This document shows, piece by piece, positions 23,040 to 31,447 of a stretch of 64,000 nt of DNA. Source of the DNA: Diaphorobacter limosus. GTDB taxonomy: Bacteria; Pseudomonadota; Gammaproteobacteria; Burkholderiales; Burkholderiaceae_C. The first letter of the stretch is position 1, and each line of letters opens with the position of its first letter. The position numbers and the translations under genes are program-made. The DNA lies in assembly GCF_033100095.1 (NCBI RefSeq), contig NZ_CP136921.1, positions 2,698,501 through 2,762,500 of the forward strand, in the 5' to 3' direction. The notes below the pieces were generated by a model. The model saw only the letters and a program-made list of their open reading frames with translations, searched no databases and had not been told where the DNA came from.

Positions 23040-23858
23040 ATGAAGATCCTGATTTCCGTGGATATCGAGGGCGTGGCCGGGGTCTACCACCCTGAGCAGA
23101 CACGTGCCGGCAACCCCGAGTACGAACGCGCGCGCCGCCTGATGGCGGCCGAGGCGACTGCGGCGATCGCCGGCGCCTTCGACGCCGGCGCCAGCACGGT
23201 CTACGTGAACGACTCGCACGGCGGCTTTCGCAACCTGCCGCCGGACCTGCTGGATGCGCGCGCCCAGGCCATCCAGGGCAAGCCGCGCTACCTGAGCATG
23301 GCCAGCGGCGTGGAGCTGGGCGTGGCCGGCATGGTCTGCATCGGCTACCACGGGCGCGCCCAGGGGCGCGGCATCCTGGCACACACCATCAACAGCTTTG
23401 CCTTTGCGCGCATCGCCTTCAACGGCCAGGAGCTGGGCGAACTGGGCATCTACGGGCTGCTGGCCGGCCAGTACGGCGTGCCGGTGATCGCCGCCTCGGG
23501 CGACGACCAGTTCATCGCCGAGCACCAGGCGCTTTTCCCGGCGACACGGTTCATCCAGGTCAAGCAGGCCCAGGGCGCGCACAGCGGCGTGAGCCTGTCG
23601 CCCGAGGCCGCCTGCGCCGCCATCCGCGCGGGCGTGGCCCAGGCCGTGGCGCAGGCGCCCGGCGCGGCGCCGCTGACCATGGCCGGCCCCATAGTCGTCG
23701 ATCTGCAGACGCAGACCGTCGCCCTGGCCGACCTGTTCTGCCAATGGCCCACGCTGGAGCGCCTGGCGGGCGACGCGCTGCGCTTCAACGCACCGGATAC
23801 CGAGAGCGCGGTGCGCATGCTCAACGGTCTTTCTGCCATGTCCAGCATGCTCCGATGA
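23040..23858 (+). CDS. M55-family D-aminopeptidase (DppA-like)
   Basis: A 272-residue zinc metallopeptidase. The defining N-terminal metal motif SVDIEGVAGVYHPEQ is present, with further metal-site positions in VNDSHGGFRNL and IGYHGRAQG, and a conserved AHTIN. The family hydrolyses D-Ala-D-Ala and other D-amino-acid peptides in the cytoplasm. It has no signal peptide. It follows the P1 peptidase after a repeat-bearing spacer and overlaps the racemase gene by four bases (ATGA at 23855-23858). Confidence 0.92.
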   Translation: MKILISVDIEGVAGVYHPEQTRAGNPEYERARRLMAAEATAAIAGAFDAGASTVYVNDSHGGFRNLPPDLLDARAQAIQGKPRYLSMASGVELGVAGMVCIGYHGRAQGRGILAHTINSFAFARIAFNGQELGELGIYGLLAGQYGVPVIAASGDDQFIAEHQALFPATRFIQVKQAQGAHSGVSLSPEAACAAIRAGVAQAVAQAPGAAPLTMAGPIVVDLQTQTVALADLFCQWPTLERLAGDALRFNAPDTESAVRMLNGLSAMSSMLR

Positions 23859-24601
23859 ACGCTACCACTCCACCTACTCCTCACACCGTCGGCATCCTGG
23901 CCGGCATGGGCCCGGCCGCGGGCGTGGACTTTGCGCGCCTGTTCGTCGCCGCCTGCGAGGACTGGCTGCGCGGCCACGGCCAGGCCGTGTGCGACCAGGC
24001 CTATCCCGCGCACTGGATGGCGCAGCTGCCGATTGCCGACCGCACGCGCGCGCTGACCGACGGCGCGGCGCCCCAGCCGCTCGACGCCATGGCGCAGGGC
24101 CTGGCGCAACTGGCCGGCCTGGGCGCGCGCGCCGTGGCCATGCCCTGCAACACCGCCCATGCCTGGCATGCGGCCCTGCAGCAGCGCGTGCCCCAGGTCG
24201 AGCTGCTGCACATGCCGCGTGAGACCGCGGCCGCGCTGCGCGCCCGGAGTCTCACGCGCGTGGCCCTGCTGGCCACCGAGGGCAGCTACCGCATCGGTCT
24301 GTACGAGCAGGCCTTCGCGGCAGAAGGCATCGGCTGCGTGCTGCCCGACGCGCAGGCGCGGCATTGGCTGATGCAGGGCATCTATGATGGGGTCAAGGCC
24401 GGTGACCTGGTGCTGGCGCAGCAGCGCTTTGTCGCCGTGGGCGAGCAGCTGCGTGCCGAGCATGGCGACATCGCTCTGGCCATGGCCTGCACCGAGATCC
24501 CGCTGGCCCTGCCGCAGGCGCGCGCGGCGCAGGGCTGGACGCTGATCGATCCCGCGGACATCCTGGCGCGGGCGCTGGCGCGCCGCGCCTACGGCGCCTG
24601 A
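23855..24601 (+). CDS. Aspartate/glutamate racemase family protein
   Basis: A 248-residue cofactor-independent racemase. The two catalytic Cys sites of the family are visible: MPCNTAHAWH (about residue 93) and MACTEIPLAL (about 215). GILAGMGPAAGVDFARLF forms the N-terminal phosphate/carboxylate loop. It would interconvert L- and D-Asp or Glu. Being last in the iaaA-gsi-peptidase series and overlapping the M55 gene, it fits recycling of D-Asp/D-Glu released from peptides (inference). Hydantoin racemases share the fold and remain an alternative. Confidence 0.88.
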   Translation: MNATTPPTPHTVGILAGMGPAAGVDFARLFVAACEDWLRGHGQAVCDQAYPAHWMAQLPIADRTRALTDGAAPQPLDAMAQGLAQLAGLGARAVAMPCNTAHAWHAALQQRVPQVELLHMPRETAAALRARSLTRVALLATEGSYRIGLYEQAFAAEGIGCVLPDAQARHWLMQGIYDGVKAGDLVLAQQRFVAVGEQLRAEHGDIALAMACTEIPLALPQARAAQGWTLIDPADILARALARRAYGA

Positions 24602-24654
24602 TGGCGCGTGCCCCCTCTTGCGCCGCGGCCTTGCAGCGGGCATGGTGATGCCCC

Positions 24655-25560
24655 ATGCGCCTGCGCCACATCGAAGTCTTCAACGCCGTCATGCTCACGG
24701 GCAGCGTGAGCGCGGCGGCGCGCCTGATGAACGTCACCCAGCCGGCCGTCAGCCGCATCCTGGCCCATGCCGAGCTGCAGCTCGGGTTCGCGCTGTTCCA
24801 GCGCGTCAAGGGCCGGCTCGTGCCCACCCAGGAGGCGCAGACCCTGTACCCGCAGGTGCAGCAGCTGTTCGCCCAGCTCGATGAGGTGCAGCGCCTGGCA
24901 GCCAGCCTGAAGAACCCGCAGCGCTGCGACGAACTGCGCATCCTCACCGTATTCGCCCTTAGCGTCGAGCTGCTGCCGCGCGCGTTGCGCGCCTTCCGCG
25001 CCCGGTATCCGGGCGTGGCCGTGACCATCGATGCACTGCACTCGCCGCAGATCGTTGCCGCGCTGCTGCGCCAGGAGGCGGACCTGGGCTTCGTCTTCAC
25101 TGCCGCCGCCCACCCTTCGCTGGTGCAGGAACACCTGGCCGATGCGCACATGCTGTGCGTGGCGCCGCGCGGCATGCTGCCTGCGGCGCTGGTGGCGGGC
25201 GGCAGCCTCGCGCTGCCCGACCTGGCGGCCCTGCCCCTGGTGCGCCTGGCGGCCAGCGACCCCATAGGCACCCTGGTGAACCATGCCTGCAGGCAGGCCG
25301 AGGTGAGCCTGCAGGCCTTGTACACGGTGCAGACCTACCACGCCGCGCTGGCGCTGGCCCACCACGGCCAGGCCGTGGCCCTGGTCGATGCCTGCACGGC
25401 CGTATCGGCCGAACGCGACAAGGTCGATGTGCTGGCCGTGCAGCCACCCATTGCCGTGCCTGTGCAGGCGCTGCGTCCGGCGCACCGCCCGGCGTCGTTG
25501 CTGGCCGACGCCATGTTGGGCTGCATGCGCATGGTGGTGGCGCAGTCGCTGGGGACTTGA
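24655..25560 (+). CDS. LysR-family transcriptional regulator
   Basis: A 301-residue LysR protein. The HTH covers residues 1-60 (MRLRHIEVFNAVMLTGSVSA, ARLMNVTQPAVSRILAHAE) and is followed by the linker helix and a two-lobed substrate-binding domain (LRILTVFALSVELLPRALR onwards). The protein resembles the NocR/OccR-like group that regulates amino-acid and opine use. It lies 53 bases after the racemase and converges on the D-amino-acid dehydrogenase gene, so either set could be its target. Confidence 0.9.
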   Translation: MRLRHIEVFNAVMLTGSVSAAARLMNVTQPAVSRILAHAELQLGFALFQRVKGRLVPTQEAQTLYPQVQQLFAQLDEVQRLAASLKNPQRCDELRILTVFALSVELLPRALRAFRARYPGVAVTIDALHSPQIVAALLRQEADLGFVFTAAAHPSLVQEHLADAHMLCVAPRGMLPAALVAGGSLALPDLAALPLVRLAASDPIGTLVNHACRQAEVSLQALYTVQTYHAALALAHHGQAVALVDACTAVSAERDKVDVLAVQPPIAVPVQALRPAHRPASLLADAMLGCMRMVVAQSLGT

Positions 25561-25563
25561 GCC

Positions 25564-26769
25564 TCACACAGCATCGGCCACGGCCGCTGCCGTGCCAAAG
25601 GCCAGCGTGAAGCCCAGCGCGCCATGCCCGGTGTTGAGCAGCAGGTTGGCGGGGCCGCGCGCGTGGCGCCCCACGATGGGCAGGCCGGTGGGCGTGGCCG
25701 GGCGCAGGCCGGCCCAGGGCTGCAGCTGGCGCTGCATGCCGCTGTGCGGAAACAGGGCGCGCGTGGCCGCGCACAGGCTGTCTATGCGCGCCTGCGGTAT
25801 GTCCAGACCGTAACCCACGAGCTCGGCCATGCCGGCCACGCGCAGGCGCCCTCCCAGGCGCGCGAACACCACCTTGCGTGCGGCATCGGTCACGCTCACC
25901 TGGGGCGCCGCGCCGGGTTCGGAGGCGGCGTCGAAGGTGATGCTGTAGCCCTTGAGCGGATAGACCGGCAGCGCCAACCCCAGGCTGCGCGCCAGCGCGT
26001 GGCTGCCGCTGCCCAGCGCCAGCACGAAGGCGTTGGCCTCGATGGCGCCCGCGTCGGTCTGCGCCGCGGCGATGCGGCCCGCCGACTGCGTGAGCGCCGT
26101 GATCCTGCTGCCCAGCACGAAGCGCACGCCGCGCGCCTGCAGCCGGGCATGCAACCCCTGGCAGACCTGCAGGCAGTCGGCCGCGCATTCGCCGGGCGTG
26201 TGAATGGCACCCGCGATCCGCGCCGCGTAGTGCGCGAGCGCGGGCTCGATCTGCGCGCAGCGCGCGGGGGTGACGGCCTCCTGCTCGCAGCCCCAGGCGC
26301 GCTGCAGCTCCAGCTGGCGCTTGGCGTCGTCGAGCGCGGCCTGGCTCGCATACAGCACCAGCTTGCCGGTACGCGAAAAGTCGCAGGACAGCTGTTCAGT
26401 GGCCAGCATCTGCTCGAAGCCCTGGCGGCTGCGCGCCGCCAGGGCCAGCAGCGTGGCCGTGCCGTGCTCGGAGGTGCGGCGGTTGCAGGCGCGCAGGAAA
26501 TCCAGCCCCCAGCGCCACTGATGCGGGTCCCACCGCGGCCGCAGCTTGAGCGGCGAGTCGGGCGCCAGCACCAGCTTCGGCAGCTGTGCCCAGATGCCGG
26601 GGTCGGCCAGGGGCTGTACGTAGCTGTAGCTCAGCTGCGCGCCATTGCCCCCGCTGGTCCCCGCGCCGGGATGGGCCTGATCGACGACTGTGACCTGAAA
26701 TCCCCGGCGCTGGAGTTCGTAGGCCGTCGCCAGGCCCACGATGCCCGCGCCCATGACACATACATGCAT
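25564..26769 (-). CDS. D-amino-acid dehydrogenase-type FAD oxidoreductase (DadA-like)
   Basis: A 401-residue FAD enzyme of the DAO superfamily. The N-terminus has the dinucleotide fold VCVMGAGIVGLATAYELQRR and VTVVDQ, followed by GTSGGNGAQLSYSYVQPLAD, typical of DadA. The C-terminus has WAGLRPATPTGLPIVGRH and NTGHGALGFTLAFG. It oxidises D-amino acids to keto acids with electrons passed to the respiratory chain. The start at 26769 begins the FAD fold directly; the longer upstream frame is not supported. Its location beside D-peptidase and racemase genes suggests it handles their D-products. Confidence 0.9.
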   Translation of the reverse strand: MHVCVMGAGIVGLATAYELQRRGFQVTVVDQAHPGAGTSGGNGAQLSYSYVQPLADPGIWAQLPKLVLAPDSPLKLRPRWDPHQWRWGLDFLRACNRRTSEHGTATLLALAARSRQGFEQMLATEQLSCDFSRTGKLVLYASQAALDDAKRQLELQRAWGCEQEAVTPARCAQIEPALAHYAARIAGAIHTPGECAADCLQVCQGLHARLQARGVRFVLGSRITALTQSAGRIAAAQTDAGAIEANAFVLALGSGSHALARSLGLALPVYPLKGYSITFDAASEPGAAPQVSVTDAARKVVFARLGGRLRVAGMAELVGYGLDIPQARIDSLCAATRALFPHSGMQRQLQPWAGLRPATPTGLPIVGRHARGPANLLLNTGHGALGFTLAFGTAAAVADAV

Positions 26770-27025
26770 TGCGAACTTTGGCAGATTGCGGATTGCCCCA
26801 ATGTAGGGCGGGCGCCGGCAATTGAACAATGCCAATCCAGGCGCGGGACATGACGGAAAGTTATGCCCCGGCCCCGCCCCCGGTTCAGGGCTCGCGGCGG
26901 CAGTGCATGACTTTTGTGCATACCCCCTGCCATGAACGGCATTGTTCAAGTGGCTGCATGCTTCCTACAGTAGCGCCGTGACCTGTCGTGACAAACCACT
27001 ACCTCGATAAAGCAAAGGAGACACC

Positions 27026-27913
27026 ATGAAACCCACCACCATCCTCGCCGCAGCACTGGCTGCCTGCGCACTGGCCGGTACCGCCGCCCAGGCCGACACC
27101 CTCAAGAAGGTCGCCGACATGGGCAAGATCACCGTGGCCTACCGCGAGGCCTCGGTGCCGTTCAGCTACCTCGCGGGCTCGGGCGGGCCCGTGGGCTTCT
27201 CGGTGGAGATCAGCAATGCCATCGTCGATGCCGTGAAGAAGGAGCTGAACAAGCCGGCCCTGAAGGTGGACCTGCAGGCCGTGACCTCGCAGAACCGCAT
27301 ACCGCTGCTGCAAAACGGCACCATAGACATTGAGTGCGGATCGACCACGAACAACACGGTGCGCGGCAAGGACGTGCAATTCGCCATCAACTACTTCTAC
27401 ACCGGCACGCGCCTGCTGGTGAAGAAGAATGCCGGCATCAAGAACTGGGCCGACCTGGCGAAGAAGAAGGTCGCCAGCACCACCGGCACCACCAACGCCC
27501 AGGTGATACGCAAGTACAGCAAGGACAACAACCTGGACTTCGACATCGTGCTCGGCAAGGACCATGACGACGCCATGCTGCTCGTCGACGCCGGCCGCGC
27601 CGAGGCCTTCGCCATGGACGACATCCTGCAGTTCGGCCTGAAGAACAACGCGCGCAATCCGGCCGACTGGGACGTGGTGGGCGATGCGCTGCAGGTCGAG
27701 CCCTATGCCTGCATGATGCGCAAGGACGACCCGCAGTTCCAGAAGCTCGTCAACGGCGTGATCGGCGGCATGATGAAGTCGGGCGAGTTTGAAAGGCTGT
27801 ATGCCAAGTGGTTCACCGCGCCCATCCCGCCGAAGAACCAGGTCATAGGCCTGCCCATGAGCCAGGAGCTCAGGGACAACCTCGCGGCGCAAAGCGACAG
27901 GCCTGCCATGTGA
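27026..27913 (+). CDS. gltI: Glutamate/aspartate-type ABC transporter substrate-binding protein
   Basis: A 295-residue family 3 binding protein. The signal peptide is KPTTILAAALAACALAGTAA, cut near AQA-DTL. It then shows VAYREASVPFSYLAGSGGPV, GFSVEISNAIVDAVKK, LQNGTIDIECGSTTNN and AFAMDDILQFGL, which are characteristic of GltI/AatJ acidic amino-acid receptors. AAAGGAG precedes the start. No GltJKL permease genes follow (mnmE does), so it must use a permease encoded elsewhere. It is divergent from the D-amino-acid dehydrogenase gene across a 256-base spacer. Confidence 0.88.
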   Translation: MKPTTILAAALAACALAGTAAQADTLKKVADMGKITVAYREASVPFSYLAGSGGPVGFSVEISNAIVDAVKKELNKPALKVDLQAVTSQNRIPLLQNGTIDIECGSTTNNTVRGKDVQFAINYFYTGTRLLVKKNAGIKNWADLAKKKVASTTGTTNAQVIRKYSKDNNLDFDIVLGKDHDDAMLLVDAGRAEAFAMDDILQFGLKNNARNPADWDVVGDALQVEPYACMMRKDDPQFQKLVNGVIGGMMKSGEFERLYAKWFTAPIPPKNQVIGLPMSQELRDNLAAQSDRPAM

Positions 27914-27984
27914 GTGCGCACGGGCTGCTGCGGGGCGGCCCAGCGTGAATAATGCGCGCTGCCCCTCTGTTGAAAGAACCGCCC

Positions 27985-29382
27985 ATGCTCGCTCGCCACC
28001 AAGACCCCATCGCCGCCATCGCCACCGCCCCAGGGCGTGGCGCCGTGGGCATCGTGCGCGTGTCGGGCCGTGGCCTGGCGCCCTTCGTGCAGGATCTGCT
28101 GGGCCGCGCGCTGCAGCCGCGCCAGGCGCATTACCTGCCCTTTCCCGACGCCCAGGGCCAGCCCATCGACCAAGGGCTGGCGCTTTTCTTCCCCGCGCCG
28201 CACAGCTACACCGGTGAGGACGTGCTGGAGCTCCAGGCCCACGGCGGGCCCGTGGTGCTGCAGCTGCTGCTGGCGCGCTGCCTGGAGGCGGCGCAGACCG
28301 CTCTGCCGCGCCTGCGCCTGGCCGAGCCCGGCGAGTTCACCGAGCGGGCGTTCTTGAACGACAAGATCGACCTGGCCCAGGCTGAGGCGATTGCCGACCT
28401 GATAGACGCCAGCACCGAGGCTGCAGCGCGCAGCGCCGGGCGCTCGCTCTCGGGCGAGTTCTCCAAAGAGATCCACGGCCTGCGCGACGCCCTCATCCAC
28501 CTGCGCATGCTGGTCGAGGCCACGCTGGACTTTCCCGAGGAGGAAATCGACTTCTTGCGCAAGGCGGACGCGCGCGGACAGCTCTCAAATTTGCAGCAAA
28601 CCCTGGCCGGCGTGATGCAGCGCGCGGGGCAGGGCGCCTTGCTGCGCGAGGGCATCAAGGTGGTCATCGCCGGCCAGCCCAACGCCGGCAAGAGCTCGCT
28701 GCTCAACGCCCTGGCGGGCGCCGAGCTGGCCATCGTCACCCCGATCGCCGGCACCACGCGCGACAAGGTGCAGCAGACCATACAGATAGAGGGCGTGCCG
28801 CTGCACATCATCGACACCGCCGGCCTGCGCGAGAGCAGCGACGAGGTCGAGCGCATAGGCATCGCCCGTGCCTGGGAGGAGATCGCGGGCGCCGACGCCG
28901 TGTTGTTCCTGCACGACTTGACGCGCATGAATGCTCCCGAATACATAGCTGGTGACGCTGCCATCACAAGCGATCTGGACCAAAAACTGCCCGAAAACGT
29001 GCCGGTGATCGACGTCTGGAACAAGCTCGATGCCAGTACGCACCAACCGCCCCAGGCGGTCGCCGGGCACGAGGCCGTGCGGCTGTCGGCGCGCACCGGC
29101 GCCGGGCTGGACACCTTGCGCCAGCGGCTGCTGCAGGTCGCCGGCTGGCAGCAGGGCGCCGAAGGTGTGTACATCGCGCGCGCGCGCCACCTCGAGGCCC
29201 TGCGCGCCGTGGACGCACACCTGATGGAGGCGGCGGCGCAGCTGATGAGCGATGGCCCCGCGCTGGATCTGCTGGCCGAGGAGCTGCGCCTGGCGCAGAA
29301 CGCGCTCAACAGCATCACCGGCGAATTTGGCGCGGACGACCTGCTGGGGGTGATTTTTTCCAGCTTCTGCATCGGCAAGTGA
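27985..29382 (+). CDS. mnmE: tRNA modification GTPase MnmE
   Basis: A GTPase that, with MnmG, makes the 5-carboxymethylaminomethyl group on wobble uridine. The 465 residues show the N-terminal THF-binding domain ([16 protein letters not shown]), [16 protein letters not shown], the helical domain, and the G domain: [26 protein letters not shown] and NKLD. The C-terminal CIGK supplies the catalytic Cys. The start at 27985 follows family length; ATG at 27952 is also in frame. Between the DTAGLRE and NKLD motifs the DNA matches the dispersed repeat (28943-28990). Usually next to yidC; here about 15 kb separates them. Confidence 0.96.
   Translation: MLARHQDPIAAIATAPGRGAVGIVRVSGRGLAPFVQDLLGRALQPRQAHYLPFPDAQGQPIDQGLALFFPAPHSYTGEDVLELQAHGGPVVLQLLLARCLEAAQTALPRLRLAEPGEFTERAFLNDKIDLAQAEAIADLIDASTEAAARSAGRSLSGEFSKEIHGLRDALIHLRMLVEATLDFPEEEIDFLRKADARGQLSNLQQTLAGVMQRAGQGALLREGIKVVIAGQPNAGKSSLLNALAGAELAIVTPIAGTTRDKVQQTIQIEGVPLHIIDTAGLRESSDEVERIGIARAWEEIAGADAVLFLHDLTRMNAPEYIAGDAAITSDLDQKLPENVPVIDVWNKLDASTHQPPQAVAGHEAVRLSARTGAGLDTLRQRLLQVAGWQQGAEGVYIARARHLEALRAVDAHLMEAAAQLMSDGPALDLLAEELRLAQNALNSITGEFGADDLLGVIFSSFCIGK
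28943..28990. repeat. Dispersed palindrome copy 4, in frame inside mnmE
   Basis: ACATAGCTGGTGACGCTGCC, then ATCACAAGCGATCTGGACC and AAAAACTG follow the repeat pattern (ATAGCTG-TAGCGCT, AAGCGCT, GG-CCAAAAACTG) in a degenerate form. It encodes about residues 320-335 ([16 protein letters not shown]), a surface segment of the G domain between two conserved GTPase motifs. Confidence 0.5.
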
Positions 29383-29452
29383 AGCGACGTTTTTGTGAAC
29401 AAAAGTAATGCGTGCTTGTGTGAACGGCACGACCACGTTACTTTCGCGCGCG

Positions 29453-29944
29453 ATGAACATCGCCGCCATTCCCATCCTCAAGGCCCAGCTGATGGGCCTG
29501 GTGCAGGCCATCAGCCAGGCCGCCACCGAAGACAGCATGGGCAATATGCTCAGCTCCGAGCAGTGGGATCTGCTCCTGCCCTATCTGCGGCCCATGGAAC
29601 TGCCGGTCGGCCAGGTGTTGTTTGCCCAGGGCACGACCGAACGCACCCTGTACCTGGTCGAAAGCGGCAGCCTGACCGTGCACTATGAGGACGAGCAGCA
29701 GCGCGTGCGCCTGGCCATCGTCGGCCCGGGCTCGGTGGTGGGCGAGGGCGCGTTTTTCTCGCACCGCCCGCGCAGCGCCACGGTGCAGGCCGGGGCGCCG
29801 ACCAGGCTGTGGAACCTGACGGCGATCCGCTTCGCGGAGTTCGCCAACCGCAACCCGGCCGTGGCCCTGCAGCTGGTCATGGCCATAGGCGCCGTGCAGG
29901 CCAAGCGCCTGGCCAACCGCCGCCGCCGCGTTGCATCCACCTGA
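29453..29944 (+). CDS. Cyclic nucleotide-binding domain protein without DNA-binding domain
   Basis: A 163-residue protein. After a short helical N-terminus it has a CRP-type cNMP-binding beta-roll: GQVLFAQGTTERTLYLVESG, SLTVHYEDEQQRVRLAIVG, PGSVVGEGAFFSHRPRSATV. The phosphate-binding cassette (GEGAFFSHRPRSATV) is recognisable. The C-terminal helix ends AKRLANRRRRVAST with no helix-turn-helix, so it cannot act as CRP does. An ATG at 29408 is also in frame. It follows mnmE by 70 bases. Partner unknown. Confidence 0.75.
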   Translation: MNIAAIPILKAQLMGLVQAISQAATEDSMGNMLSSEQWDLLLPYLRPMELPVGQVLFAQGTTERTLYLVESGSLTVHYEDEQQRVRLAIVGPGSVVGEGAFFSHRPRSATVQAGAPTRLWNLTAIRFAEFANRNPAVALQLVMAIGAVQAKRLANRRRRVAST

Positions 29945-30025
29945 CAGTCCCACGCCCGGCGTGGCGTTGATGCTGGTGCGCAGTACACTTACTGACAAAT
30001 TTAGCACTTCTTCGCGAAGGCAGGT

Positions 30026-30841
30026 ATGTCATTGTTCAGTTGGTTCACTCGCAAATCCAAGCCCCAGGCACCGGCCGCAGCCGTTGCGGCACCCGGTGCC
30101 CATGGCAAGCCGTTGCCATCCTCGCCGTCGGCGCCCTCGCAGGATCAGGTGCGCAGGAGCGAGCGCACCGAGCGCCGCGAGCTGCTCTACACCGCGGTGC
30201 GCGACGCCATGGTGCGTGCCGGCGTGCTGTCGGCGGGCTACAAGTTCAAGGTGCTGTCGCTGGATCAGCGGGGCTCGCAGTTCCTGGTGATGATGGATCT
30301 GGCGCCCGAATATGGCGGCGACATGGATCGCCTGGGCGAGATCGAGACGCTGATCGCCCAGTCCGCCAAGACGCGCTTTGGTATCGGCGTGCCGGCCGTG
30401 TATTGGCGCACTAATGCGCAGATCGTGGTGGGCGCCGCGCTGCGCCAGGCCGTGGCAGGTGCGCCAGCGCAGAGCCGCGTGCCCGAATTCACGGCAGGGG
30501 CCGTTGCGGCCTCGCCGGTCGTGGTCGCTCCGCGGCCCGCGGCAGCGCGCCAGGCCGCCCCACGCCCGACCGCATTGGTGCCGCCGACGGTGCCGGAAGT
30601 GGCGCCGGGCAGCACGCGCTTCGACCCCATCGAGGCCGACGAGGTCGCGGCCTTCAAGCAGGCGCTGGTGAATGCCGCCGGGCGCGCGCCCCAAGCCCCG
30701 GTGGAGCCCGGCGTGGCCACGCGCAGCGGCCCGCTGCTGCCGCCCAGCCCGGCGCTGACCGGCTTCGAGGACACGGTGATGCCCAGCCAGGAGGGGCGCA
30801 GCCCCGACCTGAGCAGCACGCAGTACGGAGATCTGCGCTGA
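30026..30841 (+). CDS. Conserved hypothetical protein
   Basis: A 271-residue protein I do not recognise. The N-terminus (MSLFSWFTRKSKPQ) is followed by a Pro/Ala linker, an ordered domain of about 100 residues (RTERRELLYTAVRDAMVRAG, GYKFKVLSLDQRGSQFLVMM, RLGEIETLIAQSAKTRFG) and a long Ala/Pro/Val-rich tail. It has no signal peptide or membrane segment. Codon use is like that of its neighbours, so it is a genuine gene. It converges on apt. Confidence 0.7.
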   Translation: MSLFSWFTRKSKPQAPAAAVAAPGAHGKPLPSSPSAPSQDQVRRSERTERRELLYTAVRDAMVRAGVLSAGYKFKVLSLDQRGSQFLVMMDLAPEYGGDMDRLGEIETLIAQSAKTRFGIGVPAVYWRTNAQIVVGAALRQAVAGAPAQSRVPEFTAGAVAASPVVVAPRPAAARQAAPRPTALVPPTVPEVAPGSTRFDPIEADEVAAFKQALVNAAGRAPQAPVEPGVATRSGPLLPPSPALTGFEDTVMPSQEGRSPDLSSTQYGDLR

Positions 30842-30865
30842 AAACGGCGGCCTCAATGGCCGCCG
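30841..30865 (-). terminator. Terminator of apt with the stop codon in its loop
   Basis: An 8-bp perfect stem (CGGCGGCC at 30845-30852, GGCCGCCG at 30858-30865). On the minus strand it is followed by TTTT. The apt stop codon lies in the 5-base loop. It also sits just after the convergent hypothetical gene, but has no T-tract on the plus strand. Confidence 0.7.
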
Positions 30866-31407
30866 AAGTCCACCAGGGTAAACAGCGGCAGTCCGCTGGC
30901 GCGCAGGCGCGCCGAGCCGCCCAGCTCGGGCAGATCCACAATGGCCGCGCCCTCCATGACGCTGGCGCCCAGCTTTTCCAGCAGTTTCTTGCCCGCCATC
31001 ATGGTGCCGCCGGTGGCGATCAGGTCGTCGATCAGCAGCACCCGGTCGCCGGGCTGGACGGCGTCGGCATGCAGCTCCACGGTGGCGCTGCCGTATTCCA
31101 GCTCGTAGGTTTCCTCCACCGTGGTGAAGGGCAGCTTGCCCTTCTTGCGGATGGGCACAAAGCCCAGGCCCAGCTCATAGGCCACGACCGAACCCAGGAT
31201 GAAACCGCGCGCATCCAGCCCCGCCACCACGTCCGGGCGCAGGGCCGGGTCCATGTAGCGCTGCACGAAGGCGTCTATCAGCACGCGAAACACCTTGGGG
31301 TTCTGCAGCAGCGGCGTGATGTCGCGAAACTGCACACCCGGCGCCGGCCAGTTGGGCACGGTGCGGATGTGCTGGCGCAGGTAGTGGGTGACGTTGAGAT
31401 GGGGCAT
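30853..31407 (-). CDS. apt: Adenine phosphoribosyltransferase
   Basis: Salvages adenine: adenine + PRPP to AMP + PPi. The 184 residues show [20 protein letters not shown] near the N-terminus, [27 protein letters not shown], and the PRPP-binding loop [15 protein letters not shown]. It is close to the usual family length, begins at [10 protein letters not shown] and stands as a single gene ended by the hairpin at its 3' end. Confidence 0.96.
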   Translation of the reverse strand: MPHLNVTHYLRQHIRTVPNWPAPGVQFRDITPLLQNPKVFRVLIDAFVQRYMDPALRPDVVAGLDARGFILGSVVAYELGLGFVPIRKKGKLPFTTVEETYELEYGSATVELHADAVQPGDRVLLIDDLIATGGTMMAGKKLLEKLGASVMEGAAIVDLPELGGSARLRASGLPLFTLVDFGGH

Positions 31408-31447
31408 GGCTTGTCGCAGGTCGGGTCAGGGGCGGCGCAAAGTGTAA

